Origin: Buttiauxella ferragutiae
GTDB lineage: Bacteria; Pseudomonadota; Gammaproteobacteria; Enterobacterales; Enterobacteriaceae
Reading direction: 5' to 3' (one strand)
DNA: 64,000 nt
NCBI RefSeq assembly: GCF_001654915.1
Contig: NZ_LXEQ01000034.1
The position numbers were made by a program, and so were the translations under genes. Of this stretch, positions 34,605 to 42,125 are shown piece after piece. Position 1 is the first letter of the stretch. The number at the start of each line of letters is the position of its first letter. The notes below the pieces were generated by a model. That model saw only the letters and a list, made by a program, of their open reading frames with translations. It searched no databases and was not told where the DNA came from.

Positions 34605-34619
34605 CTACCTCACCCTGAG

Positions 34620-34637
34620 TGTCTCCTAAAGGAGACA
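34620..34637 (+). promoter_or_regulatory. GlrR binding site 2 upstream of glmY
   Basis: TGTCTCCTAAAGGAGACA is fully palindromic and an exact TGTC-N10-GACA site. It starts 33 bases after site 1, about three helical turns. Confidence 0.8.
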
Positions 34638-34682
34638 TTTATCTTATTGATTTAAAGTGGTTTAATTTTTCATTAATAATAT

Positions 34683-34700
34683 TGTTGCAAATTAGCGACA
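34683..34700 (+). promoter_or_regulatory. GlrR binding site 3 upstream of glmY
   Basis: TGTT-N10-GACA, one mismatch from consensus, 63 bases after site 2 and about 134 bases before the start. Three upstream GlrR sites are also known at E. coli glmY. Confidence 0.6.
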
Positions 34701-34789
34701 CCATGTGCAAAAAACAAACAAATTCATAAACAAGCATTACTGCAAATAAACATAATAAAAACATTTAGTTGTCTATTTTGTAGCAAATG

Positions 34790-34805
34790 TGGCACACATA
34801 CTGCA
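34790..34805 (+). promoter_or_regulatory. Sigma-54 promoter of glmY with overlapping sigma-70 -10
   Basis: TGGCAC-N5-CTGCA matches the sigma-54 -24/-12 consensus with one mismatch. CATAAT at 34804-34809 is a sigma-70 -10 using the same start near 34817. E. coli glmY has this same overlap of two promoters. Confidence 0.8.
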
Positions 34806-34816
34806 TAATACTGCGC

Positions 34817-35018
34817 AGTGGCTCATTCACCTTCTTATGTCAGCCCCCGCAAGGGTAGTGCTACATAAACCATAGAATGACGCACACAAGGTGCCTGCCG
34901 TCCGACTTTTGATTATTGCCAGCTTCGTGCTGCTTTATCATGCTCCGGGCGAAACGTTGAGTAAGGCACCGCCTGATTTCAGAACAAAGGCAGAGATTAT
35001 TCTCTGCCTTTGTCATTT
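34817..35018 (+). ncRNA. glmY: GlmY small RNA
   Basis: Trans-acting sRNA that sequesters RapZ so that GlmZ survives and activates glmS translation, tuning glucosamine-6-phosphate supply. The 5' end AGTGGCTCATTCACC is the E. coli sequence. The first hairpin (CTTATGTCAGCCC ... GCTACATAA) with its side bulge, the short second hairpin near 34885, and CAGCTTCGTGCTG near 34921 are all recognisable. The position between purL and glrK is conserved. The 3' hairpin is listed separately; the mature length (about 184 in E. coli) is not certain here. Confidence 0.9.
34985..35012 (+). terminator. 3' hairpin of glmY
   Basis: CAAAGGCAGAG pairs perfectly with CTCTGCCTTTG around a six-base loop. The following tract (TCATTTCT) is only moderately T-rich, so some read-through into glrK is conceivable. 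Confidence 0.75.
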
Positions 35019-35077
35019 CTGAACTTTAAACTCCCCCCATTCCCAGCTAGCATCGAATTATTCACAATCCCAATGAG

Positions 35078-36523
35078 ATGAAGCTATTGAACCAGTGGCA
35101 TTTTTTCCCGCGCTCTTTACGCCAGCTTGTGATGATGGCTTTTTTGTTGGTGTTGGTGCCGCTGCTGGTTCTGGCATGGCAAGCCTGGCAAAGCCTCAAC
35201 GCACTTAGCGATCAAGCGGCACTCACCAACCGCACTACGCTGGTGGATGCCCGTCGTAGCCAGGCTATGACGAACGTGGCGCTGGAAATGGAACGTAGCT
35301 ACCGGCAGTACTGTGTGCTGGATGACGCCACGCTTGCCACGCTTTATCAAGGGCAGCGTAAGCGTTATGCGCAAATGCTAGAAGCCCATCAAGGGGTTTT
35401 ACCGGACAATCAACTTTATAGCGCTCTACGCCAGTCGCTAAACGATCTTGCCGAAATACAATGTAAAAATAGCGGGCCAGATGTCGCCGCTTCTGCACAC
35501 CTTGAAACCTTCGCCACCAAAAATGCCGAAATGGTACAAGCCACACGCGCGGTGGTCTTTTCCCGTGGGCAACAACTTCAGCAAGAAATCGCCGAGCGCG
35601 GGCAATTCTTTGGCTGGCAGGCGCTGGTTTTATTCCTGTTGAGTTTCGCGTTGGTAATGATCTTTACGCGCATGATTATCGGTCCGGTAAAAGGGATTGA
35701 GCGGATGATTAATTTGCTTGGCGAAGGGCATTCACTGGGCAATACGGTATTGTTTAAAGGCGGGCCGCGCGAACTGCGTTCTGTCGGGCAGCGGATTGTC
35801 TGGTTAAGCGAGCGCTTGTCGTGGCTCGAATCCCAGCGCCATGAATTTTTGCGCCATATTTCCCATGAACTAAAAACGCCACTCGCCAGTATGCGTGAAG
35901 GCACCGAACTGCTTGCCGACCAGGTCGTCGGGCCACTGACTAACGACCAAAAAGAAGTGGTAGAAATTCTCGATAATAGTAGCCGTCACTTACAAAAATT
36001 GATTGAGCAATTACTGGATTACAACCGCAAACTAGCGGATGTTCCGGTCGAACTTGAAAAAGTTGAGATCAAACCGCTGATGGATGTGATTATCGCCGCT
36101 CACAGTTTGCCAGCACGGGCTAAAATGATGCGTACCGAGTGCCACTTTAGCCCGCAGGCTTGCCTCGCTGAACCCATGTTGTTAGCCAGTGTGCTGGATA
36201 ATCTCTATTCCAATGCGGTGCACTATGGGTCTGAATCCGGTACCATTTATCTGCGAAGCTCGCAGGTCGGAAACATGCTACTGATTGATGTCGCGAATAC
36301 CGGCGACCCCATTCCGGCTGCAGAGCGAGAGATGATTTTTGTACCTTTTTATCAGGGAAGCCACCAGCGTAAAGGTGCGGTAAAAGGTAGCGGTCTGGGT
36401 CTGAGTATTGCCCTGGATTGTATTCGTCGCATGCGTGGCGAATTGCACCTGATTGACGATGAAACGGCAGATGTTTGCTTCCGGATCGAGTTACCTGTAT
36501 TTCCCGAGAAAAATAAAAAATGA
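35078..36523 (+). CDS. glrK: Sensor histidine kinase GlrK (QseE)
   Basis: Inner-membrane sensor that phosphorylates GlrR and so drives glmY. Transmembrane segments lie near 18-37 and 178-198, with a periplasmic sensor region between. A HAMP region follows, then the dimerisation/phosphoacceptor helix with His263 in HISHELKTPLASM, and the ATPase domain with N box NLYSNAVHYG and G box GSGLGLSIA. Length 481 residues against 475 in E. coli. It heads glrK-qseG-glrR, with ATGA overlaps between each pair. Confidence 0.95.
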   Translation: MKLLNQWHFFPRSLRQLVMMAFLLVLVPLLVLAWQAWQSLNALSDQAALTNRTTLVDARRSQAMTNVALEMERSYRQYCVLDDATLATLYQGQRKRYAQMLEAHQGVLPDNQLYSALRQSLNDLAEIQCKNSGPDVAASAHLETFATKNAEMVQATRAVVFSRGQQLQQEIAERGQFFGWQALVLFLLSFALVMIFTRMIIGPVKGIERMINLLGEGHSLGNTVLFKGGPRELRSVGQRIVWLSERLSWLESQRHEFLRHISHELKTPLASMREGTELLADQVVGPLTNDQKEVVEILDNSSRHLQKLIEQLLDYNRKLADVPVELEKVEIKPLMDVIIAAHSLPARAKMMRTECHFSPQACLAEPMLLASVLDNLYSNAVHYGSESGTIYLRSSQVGNMLLIDVANTGDPIPAAEREMIFVPFYQGSHQRKGAVKGSGLGLSIALDCIRRMRGELHLIDDETADVCFRIELPVFPEKNKK

Positions 36524-37188
36524 AAGTGACGATTTTTAGTCCGCTGTCAGCATTGCTACTGCCTTTGTTGCTGGCGAGTTGTGTACAAAACACAGCACCG
36601 AAAGATGTTAAACACCCGCCACACGTTGAAGAACCAGAACAACAACTGGCTGATTACCTGTCGACGAATTGTGATGATATCTGGCAAAACCAGAGCCAGG
36701 ATTCCATGAGCAACCCGCTGTACTGGCTGCGTGCGATGGATTGCTCTGAACGTTTAGCGCCCGCAGAAGCACGAGCGGAAGCCCGTCGCTGGCCGGCCGA
36801 TAACTGGCGTGACACTTTCAAGCGCGGCATTTTGCTCTCTAACGCCAAAATTTCCCCCACTGAACGTCGTCGTTACATGACGAAGTTGGATGCCATGACC
36901 GCTGATGTCCCGGCGCAAGTGCGTTCGTTGTTCCAGGTCTGGCGTGATGGCCAGGCTTCTCTACTGGCGCTTTCTGACGAACGCTCGCGCTATAGCAAAT
37001 TGCAGCAAAGTTCAGACAATGAACTCGATACGCTGCGTGAGCAGCAGCAACGGCTCAGAAGCCAGTTAAGTTTGACCACCCGGAAACTGGAAAACCTTAC
37101 GGATATTGAACGCCAGCTTTCGAACCGTAAACCGGCCGTTGCCGAACTACCGGACAACACCAAACCCGCGCAGGAGGCGAAACCATGA
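36520..37188 (+). CDS. qseG: QseG outer-membrane lipoprotein
   Basis: Lipoprotein needed for full GlrK/GlrR signalling; in E. coli it contacts the kinase. The signal peptide ends in the lipobox LLLASC with lipidated Cys21. The mature protein of about 200 residues has a conserved YWLRAMDCSERL segment and a C-terminal coiled coil (about 145-200; LREQQQRLRSQLSLTTRKLENL in two blocks). It overlaps glrK and glrR by four bases each. Confidence 0.93.
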   Translation: MKVTIFSPLSALLLPLLLASCVQNTAPKDVKHPPHVEEPEQQLADYLSTNCDDIWQNQSQDSMSNPLYWLRAMDCSERLAPAEARAEARRWPADNWRDTFKRGILLSNAKISPTERRRYMTKLDAMTADVPAQVRSLFQVWRDGQASLLALSDERSRYSKLQQSSDNELDTLREQQQRLRSQLSLTTRKLENLTDIERQLSNRKPAVAELPDNTKPAQEAKP

Positions 37189-38522
37189 CACAGCGTAAAC
37201 CCGCCAGATTGCTGTTGGTTGATGACGATCCTGGTCTGCTAAAACTTCTTGGCATGCGTCTGACCAGCGAAGGTTACACCGTCTCAACCGCGGAAAGTGG
37301 TGCTGAGGGGTTGCGTCTGTTGGGTCGAGAAAAAATCGACCTGGTTATCAGCGATCTGCGAATGGATGAAATGGATGGGATGGCATTATTTGCCGAAATC
37401 CAGAAAGTGCAGCCAGGGATGCCGGTCATTATTTTGACCGCCCACGGCTCTATTCCTGACGCGGTTGCCGCCACACAGCAGGGTGTTTTTAGCTTCCTGA
37501 CCAAACCCGTTGATAAAGACGCGCTCTACAAAGCCATCGACGATGCGTTGTCGCACTCGCACATCGCCGGAGATGAAATGTGGCGCGATACTATCGTCAC
37601 CCGCAACCCAGTCATGCAGCGTTTACTGGAACAAGCACGCATGGTCGCGCAGTCTGATGTTAGCGTGCTGATTAACGGGCAAAGCGGTACTGGTAAAGAA
37701 ATTCTCGCCCAGGCTATTCATAACGCCAGCCCACGCAGCAAAAAGGCCTTTATCGCCATTAACTGTGGCGCGTTGCCGGAACAATTGCTGGAATCTGAAC
37801 TGTTCGGCCATTCACGCGGCGCATTCACCGGCGCAGTCAGCAGCAGAGAAGGGCTGTTCCAGGCGGCAGAAGGCGGGACATTGTTTCTTGATGAGATTGG
37901 CGATATGCCGATCCCGTTACAGGTTAAATTGTTACGTGTGTTGCAGGAACGCAAAGTGCGCCCATTGGGCAGTAATCGCGACCTCGATATCGACGTACGT
38001 ATCCTGTCGGCAACTCACCGTGATTTACCCAAAGCGATGGAGCGCGGCGAGTTTCGTGAAGACTTGTTCTATCGCCTGAATGTGGTGAGTCTCAAGATCC
38101 CGGCACTGCATGAACGCGCCGAAGATGTGCCGTTGCTGGCAAATCACCTGTTACGGCAATCAGCCGATCGCCATAAACCTTTCGTGCGTAGTTTCTCGAC
38201 CGACGCCATGAAACGCCTGATGGCAGCAAGCTGGCCGGGTAACGTGCGCCAGTTAGTCAACGTGATTGAACAGTGCGTGGCCCTGACTTCCGCTCCGGTT
38301 ATCAGCGAAGCGTTGGTTCAACAGGCGCTGGAAGGGGAAAACACCGCACTGCCGACTTTTGTCGAAGCGCGTAATCAGTTTGAGCTGAATTACCTGCGCA
38401 AATTGCTGCAAATGACCAAGGGAAATGTCACTCAAGCGGCACGCATCGCGGGGCGTAACCGGACAGAATTCTACAAACTACTCTCACGGCATGAGCTCGA
38501 TGCCAATGACTTTAAAGAGTAG
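37185..38522 (+). CDS. glrR: Sigma-54 dependent response regulator GlrR (QseF)
   Basis: Activator of the sigma-54 promoter of glmY in this window. The receiver domain (1-120) has acidic pocket DDD at 13-15 and phosphoacceptor Asp57. The AAA+ domain (about 135-370) has Walker A GQSGTGKE, the sigma-54 contact loop GAFTGA and the arginine finger region. A Fis-type helix-turn-helix ends the protein (GNVTQAARIAGRNRTEFYKLL). Length 445 residues. The glnB start follows 49 bases later. Confidence 0.96.
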   Translation: MTQRKPARLLLVDDDPGLLKLLGMRLTSEGYTVSTAESGAEGLRLLGREKIDLVISDLRMDEMDGMALFAEIQKVQPGMPVIILTAHGSIPDAVAATQQGVFSFLTKPVDKDALYKAIDDALSHSHIAGDEMWRDTIVTRNPVMQRLLEQARMVAQSDVSVLINGQSGTGKEILAQAIHNASPRSKKAFIAINCGALPEQLLESELFGHSRGAFTGAVSSREGLFQAAEGGTLFLDEIGDMPIPLQVKLLRVLQERKVRPLGSNRDLDIDVRILSATHRDLPKAMERGEFREDLFYRLNVVSLKIPALHERAEDVPLLANHLLRQSADRHKPFVRSFSTDAMKRLMAASWPGNVRQLVNVIEQCVALTSAPVISEALVQQALEGENTALPTFVEARNQFELNYLRKLLQMTKGNVTQAARIAGRNRTEFYKLLSRHELDANDFKE

Positions 38523-38571
38523 TCTGTGGTAGTTTGAGCAATCGACGAAGTGCGGGATGACAGAGAGAATT

Positions 38572-38910
38572 ATGAAAAAAATTGATGCGATTATTAAACC
38601 GTTCAAACTGGATGACGTGCGCGAAGCGCTGGCAGAAGTTGGCATCACCGGCATGACGGTAACAGAAGTAAAAGGTTTTGGTCGTCAGAAAGGGCACACC
38701 GAACTGTACCGTGGTGCTGAGTACATGGTGGACTTCCTGCCGAAAGTGAAAATTGAAATTGTCGTGACCGACGATATCGTCGATACCTGCGTGGACACCA
38801 TTATTCGTACCGCGCAAACCGGTAAAATCGGCGATGGTAAAATCTTTGTCTTTGACGTGGCGCGCGTGGTGCGTATCCGTACTGGGGAAGAAGACGACGC
38901 CGCGATTTAA
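38572..38910 (+). CDS. glnB: Nitrogen regulatory protein P-II 1
   Basis: Trimeric signal protein that reports glutamine and 2-oxoglutarate to NtrB and the glutamine synthetase adenylyltransferase. The 112 residues have the T-loop Tyr51 (YRGAEYMVDF) that GlnD uridylylates, and the nucleotide B-loop TGKIGDGKIFV. ATG at 38572 is correct; a start five codons upstream (MTERIM) is not conserved. It lies next to glrR as in E. coli and ends at an intergenic repeat. Confidence 0.97.
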   Translation: MKKIDAIIKPFKLDDVREALAEVGITGMTVTEVKGFGRQKGHTELYRGAEYMVDFLPKVKIEIVVTDDIVDTCVDTIIRTAQTGKIGDGKIFVFDVARVVRIRTGEEDDAAI

Positions 38911-38923
38911 TCCGCATCGTTTG

Positions 38924-39004
38924 CCCTCACCCTAACCCTCTCCCTCAGGAGAGGGGATTTTCTTTTCTCCCTCGCCCCTTTGGGGAGAGGGCCGGGGTGA
39001 GAGG
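38924..39004. repeat. GC-rich dyad repeat, copy 2
   Basis: CCCTCACCCTAACCCTCTCC at the left pairs with GGAGAGGGCCGGGGTGAG at the right, with two inner hairpins. It lies between the convergent glnB and hmp, where it may act as a two-way transcript end. It is related to 34037-34577 and 62889-62999. Confidence 0.75.
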
Positions 39005-39008
39005 AAAA

Positions 39009-40199
39009 TCACATCACCTTATGCGGGCCAAAACACTCATAGTTAATTCGGCTCTGCTCAACGCCCAACGTCACTAACTGCTCCGCCGCAAAACGCATAA
39101 AGCTCACCGGGCCGCAGAGGTAAAACTGCATATCCGGCGTATTGATTTTGCTCTCCAGTGCAACCAAATCCATCAAGCCTTCGCTATCGAATTTTGACTG
39201 TGCACGGCAGTCCGCGCTCGGTGTGCGATACCACACGTGGCTATCAAAACGTGGCAACTGCGCACCCAGCACATTCACTTCGTCGGCAAACGCATGCACG
39301 TCGCCATGCTCTGCGGCGTGGAACCAGTTTACGGGGGCGTGATGGGCATTTTTCGCCAGCGTATCCAGCATCGCCAGCATCGGGGTCTGGCCGACGCCTG
39401 CGGAAATCAACGTCACTGGAGTTTGTGCGTTGACGTCCATAAAGAAATCACCCGCCGGAGCGGCAAGATGCAGTTCATCGCCTACTTGTGCGTGATTGTG
39501 CAACCAGCTTGAAACCTGGCCCTGGTCTTCACGTTTCACCGCAATGCGATAGCTTTTACCATCTGGCTTGCGGGTCAGTGAATACTGGCGAATTTCCTGA
39601 TGCGGGAACCCTTCTGGTTTCAGCCACACACCGAGGTATTGGCCAGGCTGATAATCCGCGACCGGTTTGCCATCCGCGGGTGCAAATTCAAAACTGGTGA
39701 TAAGCTGGCTTTGCGGCTCTTTTGCCACAATGCGGAAAGCACGCGTGCCTTCCCAGCCGCCATTTTTCGCCGCGTTATCCTGGTAGATTTCCGCTTCACG
39801 GTTGATAAACACACCCGCCAGCACGCCATACGCCTTGCCCCACGCATCCAGCACTTCCTGGCCTGGGCTGAACAGCTCATCCAGCGTTGCTAACAGGTGG
39901 CCGCCGACGATGTCGTACTGCTCTGGTTTAATCTGGAAGCTGGTGTGCTTCTGGGCGATTTTTTCTACCGCAGGCAGTAACACCGCCAGATTTTCAATAT
40001 TCGTCGCATAAGCACAGATGGCATTAAACAGCGCTTCACGCTGATCGCCATTGCGCTGGTTACTCATATTGAAGATCTCTTTTAGCTCAGGGTTATGGCT
40101 GAACATACGATCGTAAAAGTGTGCGGTAAGTTTTGGGCCGGTTGCTGCAAGCAGGGGAATGGTGGATTTCACAACAGCGATAGTCTGGGCATCAAGCAT
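39009..40199 (-). CDS. hmp: Nitric oxide dioxygenase (flavohemoglobin)
   Basis: Detoxifies nitric oxide to nitrate with O2 and NADPH. The 396 residues comprise a globin domain (1-138) with distal Tyr29 and proximal His85 (QKHTSFQI), and a ferredoxin-reductase module with the FAD motif RQYSLTRKPDG near 206-216 and the NAD(P) motif GVGQTPMLAML near 270. ATG at 40199 is the E. coli start (MLDAQTIA); the frame is open 41 codons further, across its own operator. Repression by NsrR is expected from the site upstream. Confidence 0.97.
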   Translation of the reverse strand: MLDAQTIAVVKSTIPLLAATGPKLTAHFYDRMFSHNPELKEIFNMSNQRNGDQREALFNAICAYATNIENLAVLLPAVEKIAQKHTSFQIKPEQYDIVGGHLLATLDELFSPGQEVLDAWGKAYGVLAGVFINREAEIYQDNAAKNGGWEGTRAFRIVAKEPQSQLITSFEFAPADGKPVADYQPGQYLGVWLKPEGFPHQEIRQYSLTRKPDGKSYRIAVKREDQGQVSSWLHNHAQVGDELHLAAPAGDFFMDVNAQTPVTLISAGVGQTPMLAMLDTLAKNAHHAPVNWFHAAEHGDVHAFADEVNVLGAQLPRFDSHVWYRTPSADCRAQSKFDSEGLMDLVALESKINTPDMQFYLCGPVSFMRFAAEQLVTLGVEQSRINYECFGPHKVM

Positions 40200-40230
40200 G
40201 GTATAGCTCCATTTTCTGACATTAAAATTT

Positions 40231-40254
40231 AATAGTGCATTTAAAATGCATCTT
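40231..40254 (-). promoter_or_regulatory. NsrR operator of hmp
   Basis: On the minus strand AAGATGCATTT-T-AAATGCACTAT fits the NsrR half-site repeat AAGATGYATTT. It lies at the likely hmp promoter, next to a TATAAG -10, and predicts relief of repression by nitric oxide. Confidence 0.75.
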
Positions 40255-40545
40255 ATAAAACTCTCCGCTAAAAAAAAAGCACTACATTGTAAATGGATAC
40301 TGACTGAGTCGATTCGGCTCACAGAACGTGAAATTTATGCATGTTGATGATGAATTAATATCCGCTGAAATAGCTTGCCACTTTCCCCTTCAAACCCTTG
40401 CAGGACGCCAAGCCAATCGTTTGCGTAAAAACCTCTGTCAAGGCCTATCACCCAGCACTGTTTCGGTTTACACTGTTGCCCGTCGCCCAAAAGGGCACCC
40501 TCGTTGCTGTAAATTTTTACTGTTAGCTGAGTTTAGGAGATGCGG
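40255..40545. other. Divergent control region hmp-glyA
   Basis: About 290 bases between the NsrR site and glyA. It has an AT-rich left part near 40270 (a run of nine A), a PurR-like box at 40411-40426 and a TACACT -10 candidate at 40470. MetR control is expected from E. coli, but I could not place a convincing TGAA-N5-TTCA site. No further gene is seen. Confidence 0.5.
40411..40426 (+). promoter_or_regulatory. PurR operator of glyA
   Basis: AGCCAATCGTTTGCGT matches the glyA PurR box of E. coli closely, with one or two changes in the left half. It is about 60 bases before the candidate -10. Confidence 0.65.
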
Positions 40546-41799
40546 ATGTTAAAGCGTGAAATGAACATTGCCGATTATGATGCCCAACTGTGGCAGGCTA
40601 TGGAGCAAGAAAAAGTACGTCAGGAAGAGCACATTGAACTGATCGCCTCCGAAAACTACACCAGCCCGCGCGTGATGCAGGCTCAGGGTTCTCAGTTAAC
40701 CAACAAATACGCTGAAGGTTACCCAGGCAAACGCTACTACGGCGGTTGCGAATATGTTGACGTGGTTGAGCAATTGGCTATCGACCGTGCAAAAGAGCTG
40801 TTCGGCGCTGATTACGCTAACGTGCAACCGCACTCCGGTTCACAGGCTAACTTCGCGGTCTACACCACGCTGCTGGAACCAGGCGACACCGTTCTGGGTA
40901 TGAACCTGGCACACGGCGGCCACCTGACTCACGGCTCCCCGGTAAACTTCTCCGGTAAGCTGTACAACATCGTTCCTTACGGCATCGATGAATCCGGTCA
41001 TATCGACTACGCAGACCTGGAAAAGCAAGCCAAAGAACACAAACCGAAAATGATCATCGGTGGTTTCTCTGCTTATTCTGGTGTGGTTGACTGGGCAAAA
41101 ATGCGTGAAATCGCCGACATGGTTGACGCGAAACTGTTCGTTGATATGGCACACGTTGCGGGTCTGATTGCCGCAGGCGTTTACCCGAACCCGGTTCCAC
41201 ATGCTCACGTTGTGACTACCACTACGCACAAAACGCTGGCAGGCCCACGCGGTGGTTTGATCCTCGCTAAAGGCGGCAGCGAAGAGCTGTACAAGAAACT
41301 GAACTCTGCAGTATTCCCAGGCGCGCAGGGCGGCCCACTGATGCACGTCATCGCGGGTAAAGCTGTCGCACTGAAAGAAGCGATGGAGCCAGAGTTCAAA
41401 ACTTACCAGCAACAAGTGGCCAAAAATGCGAAAGCGATGGTTGCTGTGTTCCTGGAGCGTGGCTACAAAGTGGTGTCTGGCGGTACTGACAACCACCTGT
41501 TCCTGCTGGACTTGGTTGATAAAAACCTAACCGGTAAAGAAGCCGATGCTGCATTGGGTCGTGCGAACATCACCGTCAACAAGAACAGCGTACCAAACGA
41601 TCCGAAGAGCCCGTTTGTGACTTCCGGTATCCGTATCGGTACCCCTGCGGTGACTCGTCGTGGCTTCAATGAAGCTGACGTTCGTGAACTGGCTGGCTGG
41701 ATGTGTGATGTGCTGGATAGCATCAACGACGAAGCGGTTATCGAGCGTACTAAGCAAAAAGTTCTGGATATCTGCGCACGTTTGCCTGTTTACGCATAA
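40546..41799 (+). CDS. glyA: Serine hydroxymethyltransferase
   Basis: Pyridoxal phosphate enzyme that converts serine and tetrahydrofolate to glycine and methylenetetrahydrofolate, the main source of one-carbon units. Length 417 residues, near-identical to E. coli. The cofactor lysine is in VVTTTTHKTLAGPRGG near residue 229. ATG at 40546 (MLKREMNIADY) with TAGGAGA upstream is chosen over one two codons earlier. A REP pair and a strong terminator follow. Confidence 0.98.
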   Translation: MLKREMNIADYDAQLWQAMEQEKVRQEEHIELIASENYTSPRVMQAQGSQLTNKYAEGYPGKRYYGGCEYVDVVEQLAIDRAKELFGADYANVQPHSGSQANFAVYTTLLEPGDTVLGMNLAHGGHLTHGSPVNFSGKLYNIVPYGIDESGHIDYADLEKQAKEHKPKMIIGGFSAYSGVVDWAKMREIADMVDAKLFVDMAHVAGLIAAGVYPNPVPHAHVVTTTTHKTLAGPRGGLILAKGGSEELYKKLNSAVFPGAQGGPLMHVIAGKAVALKEAMEPEFKTYQQQVAKNAKAMVAVFLERGYKVVSGGTDNHLFLLDLVDKNLTGKEADAALGRANITVNKNSVPNDPKSPFVTSGIRIGTPAVTRRGFNEADVRELAGWMCDVLDSINDEAVIERTKQKVLDICARLPVYA

Positions 41800-41815
41800 T
41801 CCCAGACTTGTAAGA

Positions 41816-41882
41816 GTAGGTCGGATAAGCGCAGCGTCATCCGACACAACTGGTGGATGACGCTAACGCTTATCCACCCTAC
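41816..41882. repeat. REP pair (BIME-like) after glyA
   Basis: GTAGGTCGGATAAGCGCAGC and, inverted, GTAGGGTGGATAAGCGTTAG face each other across a short centre. This is the usual form of enterobacterial bacterial interspersed mosaic elements, within the glyA 3' untranslated region. Confidence 0.75.
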
Positions 41883-41915
41883 AAAACACATTTATCACCC
41901 TTTGTCAGCAATCTG

Positions 41916-41947
41916 AAAGCCCACATCATGTGGGCTTTGTTGTTTTT
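41916..41947. terminator. Terminator between glyA and the galactoside operon
   Basis: AAAGCCCACAT and ATGTGGGCTTT are a perfect palindrome followed by TGTTGTTTTT on the plus strand. On the minus strand it lies just after the small lipoprotein gene and may also end that operon. Confidence 0.8.
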
Positions 41948-41951
41948 AGCG

Positions 41952-42125
41952 TTACTGCCGATCGCGCGTAATTGCCGAACATTTCTCAGCAATAGTCACG
42001 GTATCGCCATTTTTTGTTGCCTGGTTACACTCGTCCATTGGCGACATCGGCGGTGGCGTGTTAACGGTCTGGGCGGCACATCCGCTTAATAATATCCCGC
42101 AAAGTATGACTCCTGCTTTGAACAT
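41952..42125 (-). CDS. Small lipoprotein, last gene of the galactoside operon
   Basis: A 57-residue protein, unrecognised by family. The N-terminus MFKAGVILCGILLSGCAAQT is a signal peptide with lipobox LLSGC, lipidated Cys16. The mature part is about 42 residues with a Pro-rich stretch (TPPPMSPM) and two further cysteines (Cys33 and Cys49) that could form a disulfide. Its ATG overlaps the stop of the upstream glycosidase gene (TGATG), with AGGAG nine bases before, so translation is coupled. A porin plus small lipoprotein recalls ChiP-ChiQ in chitosugar uptake; homology to ChiQ is not claimed. Confidence 0.75.
   Translation of the reverse strand: MFKAGVILCGILLSGCAAQTVNTPPPMSPMDECNQATKNGDTVTIAEKCSAITRDRQ

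Noticed and set aside
40200..40322. N-terminal extension of Hmp by 41 codons.
   Set aside because: It crosses the NsrR operator and promoter; the globin domain starts at MLDAQT.
40840..41496. Long antisense frame (218 codons) over glyA.
   Set aside because: A shadow of a highly expressed, codon-biased gene; there is no ribosome site and no family resemblance.
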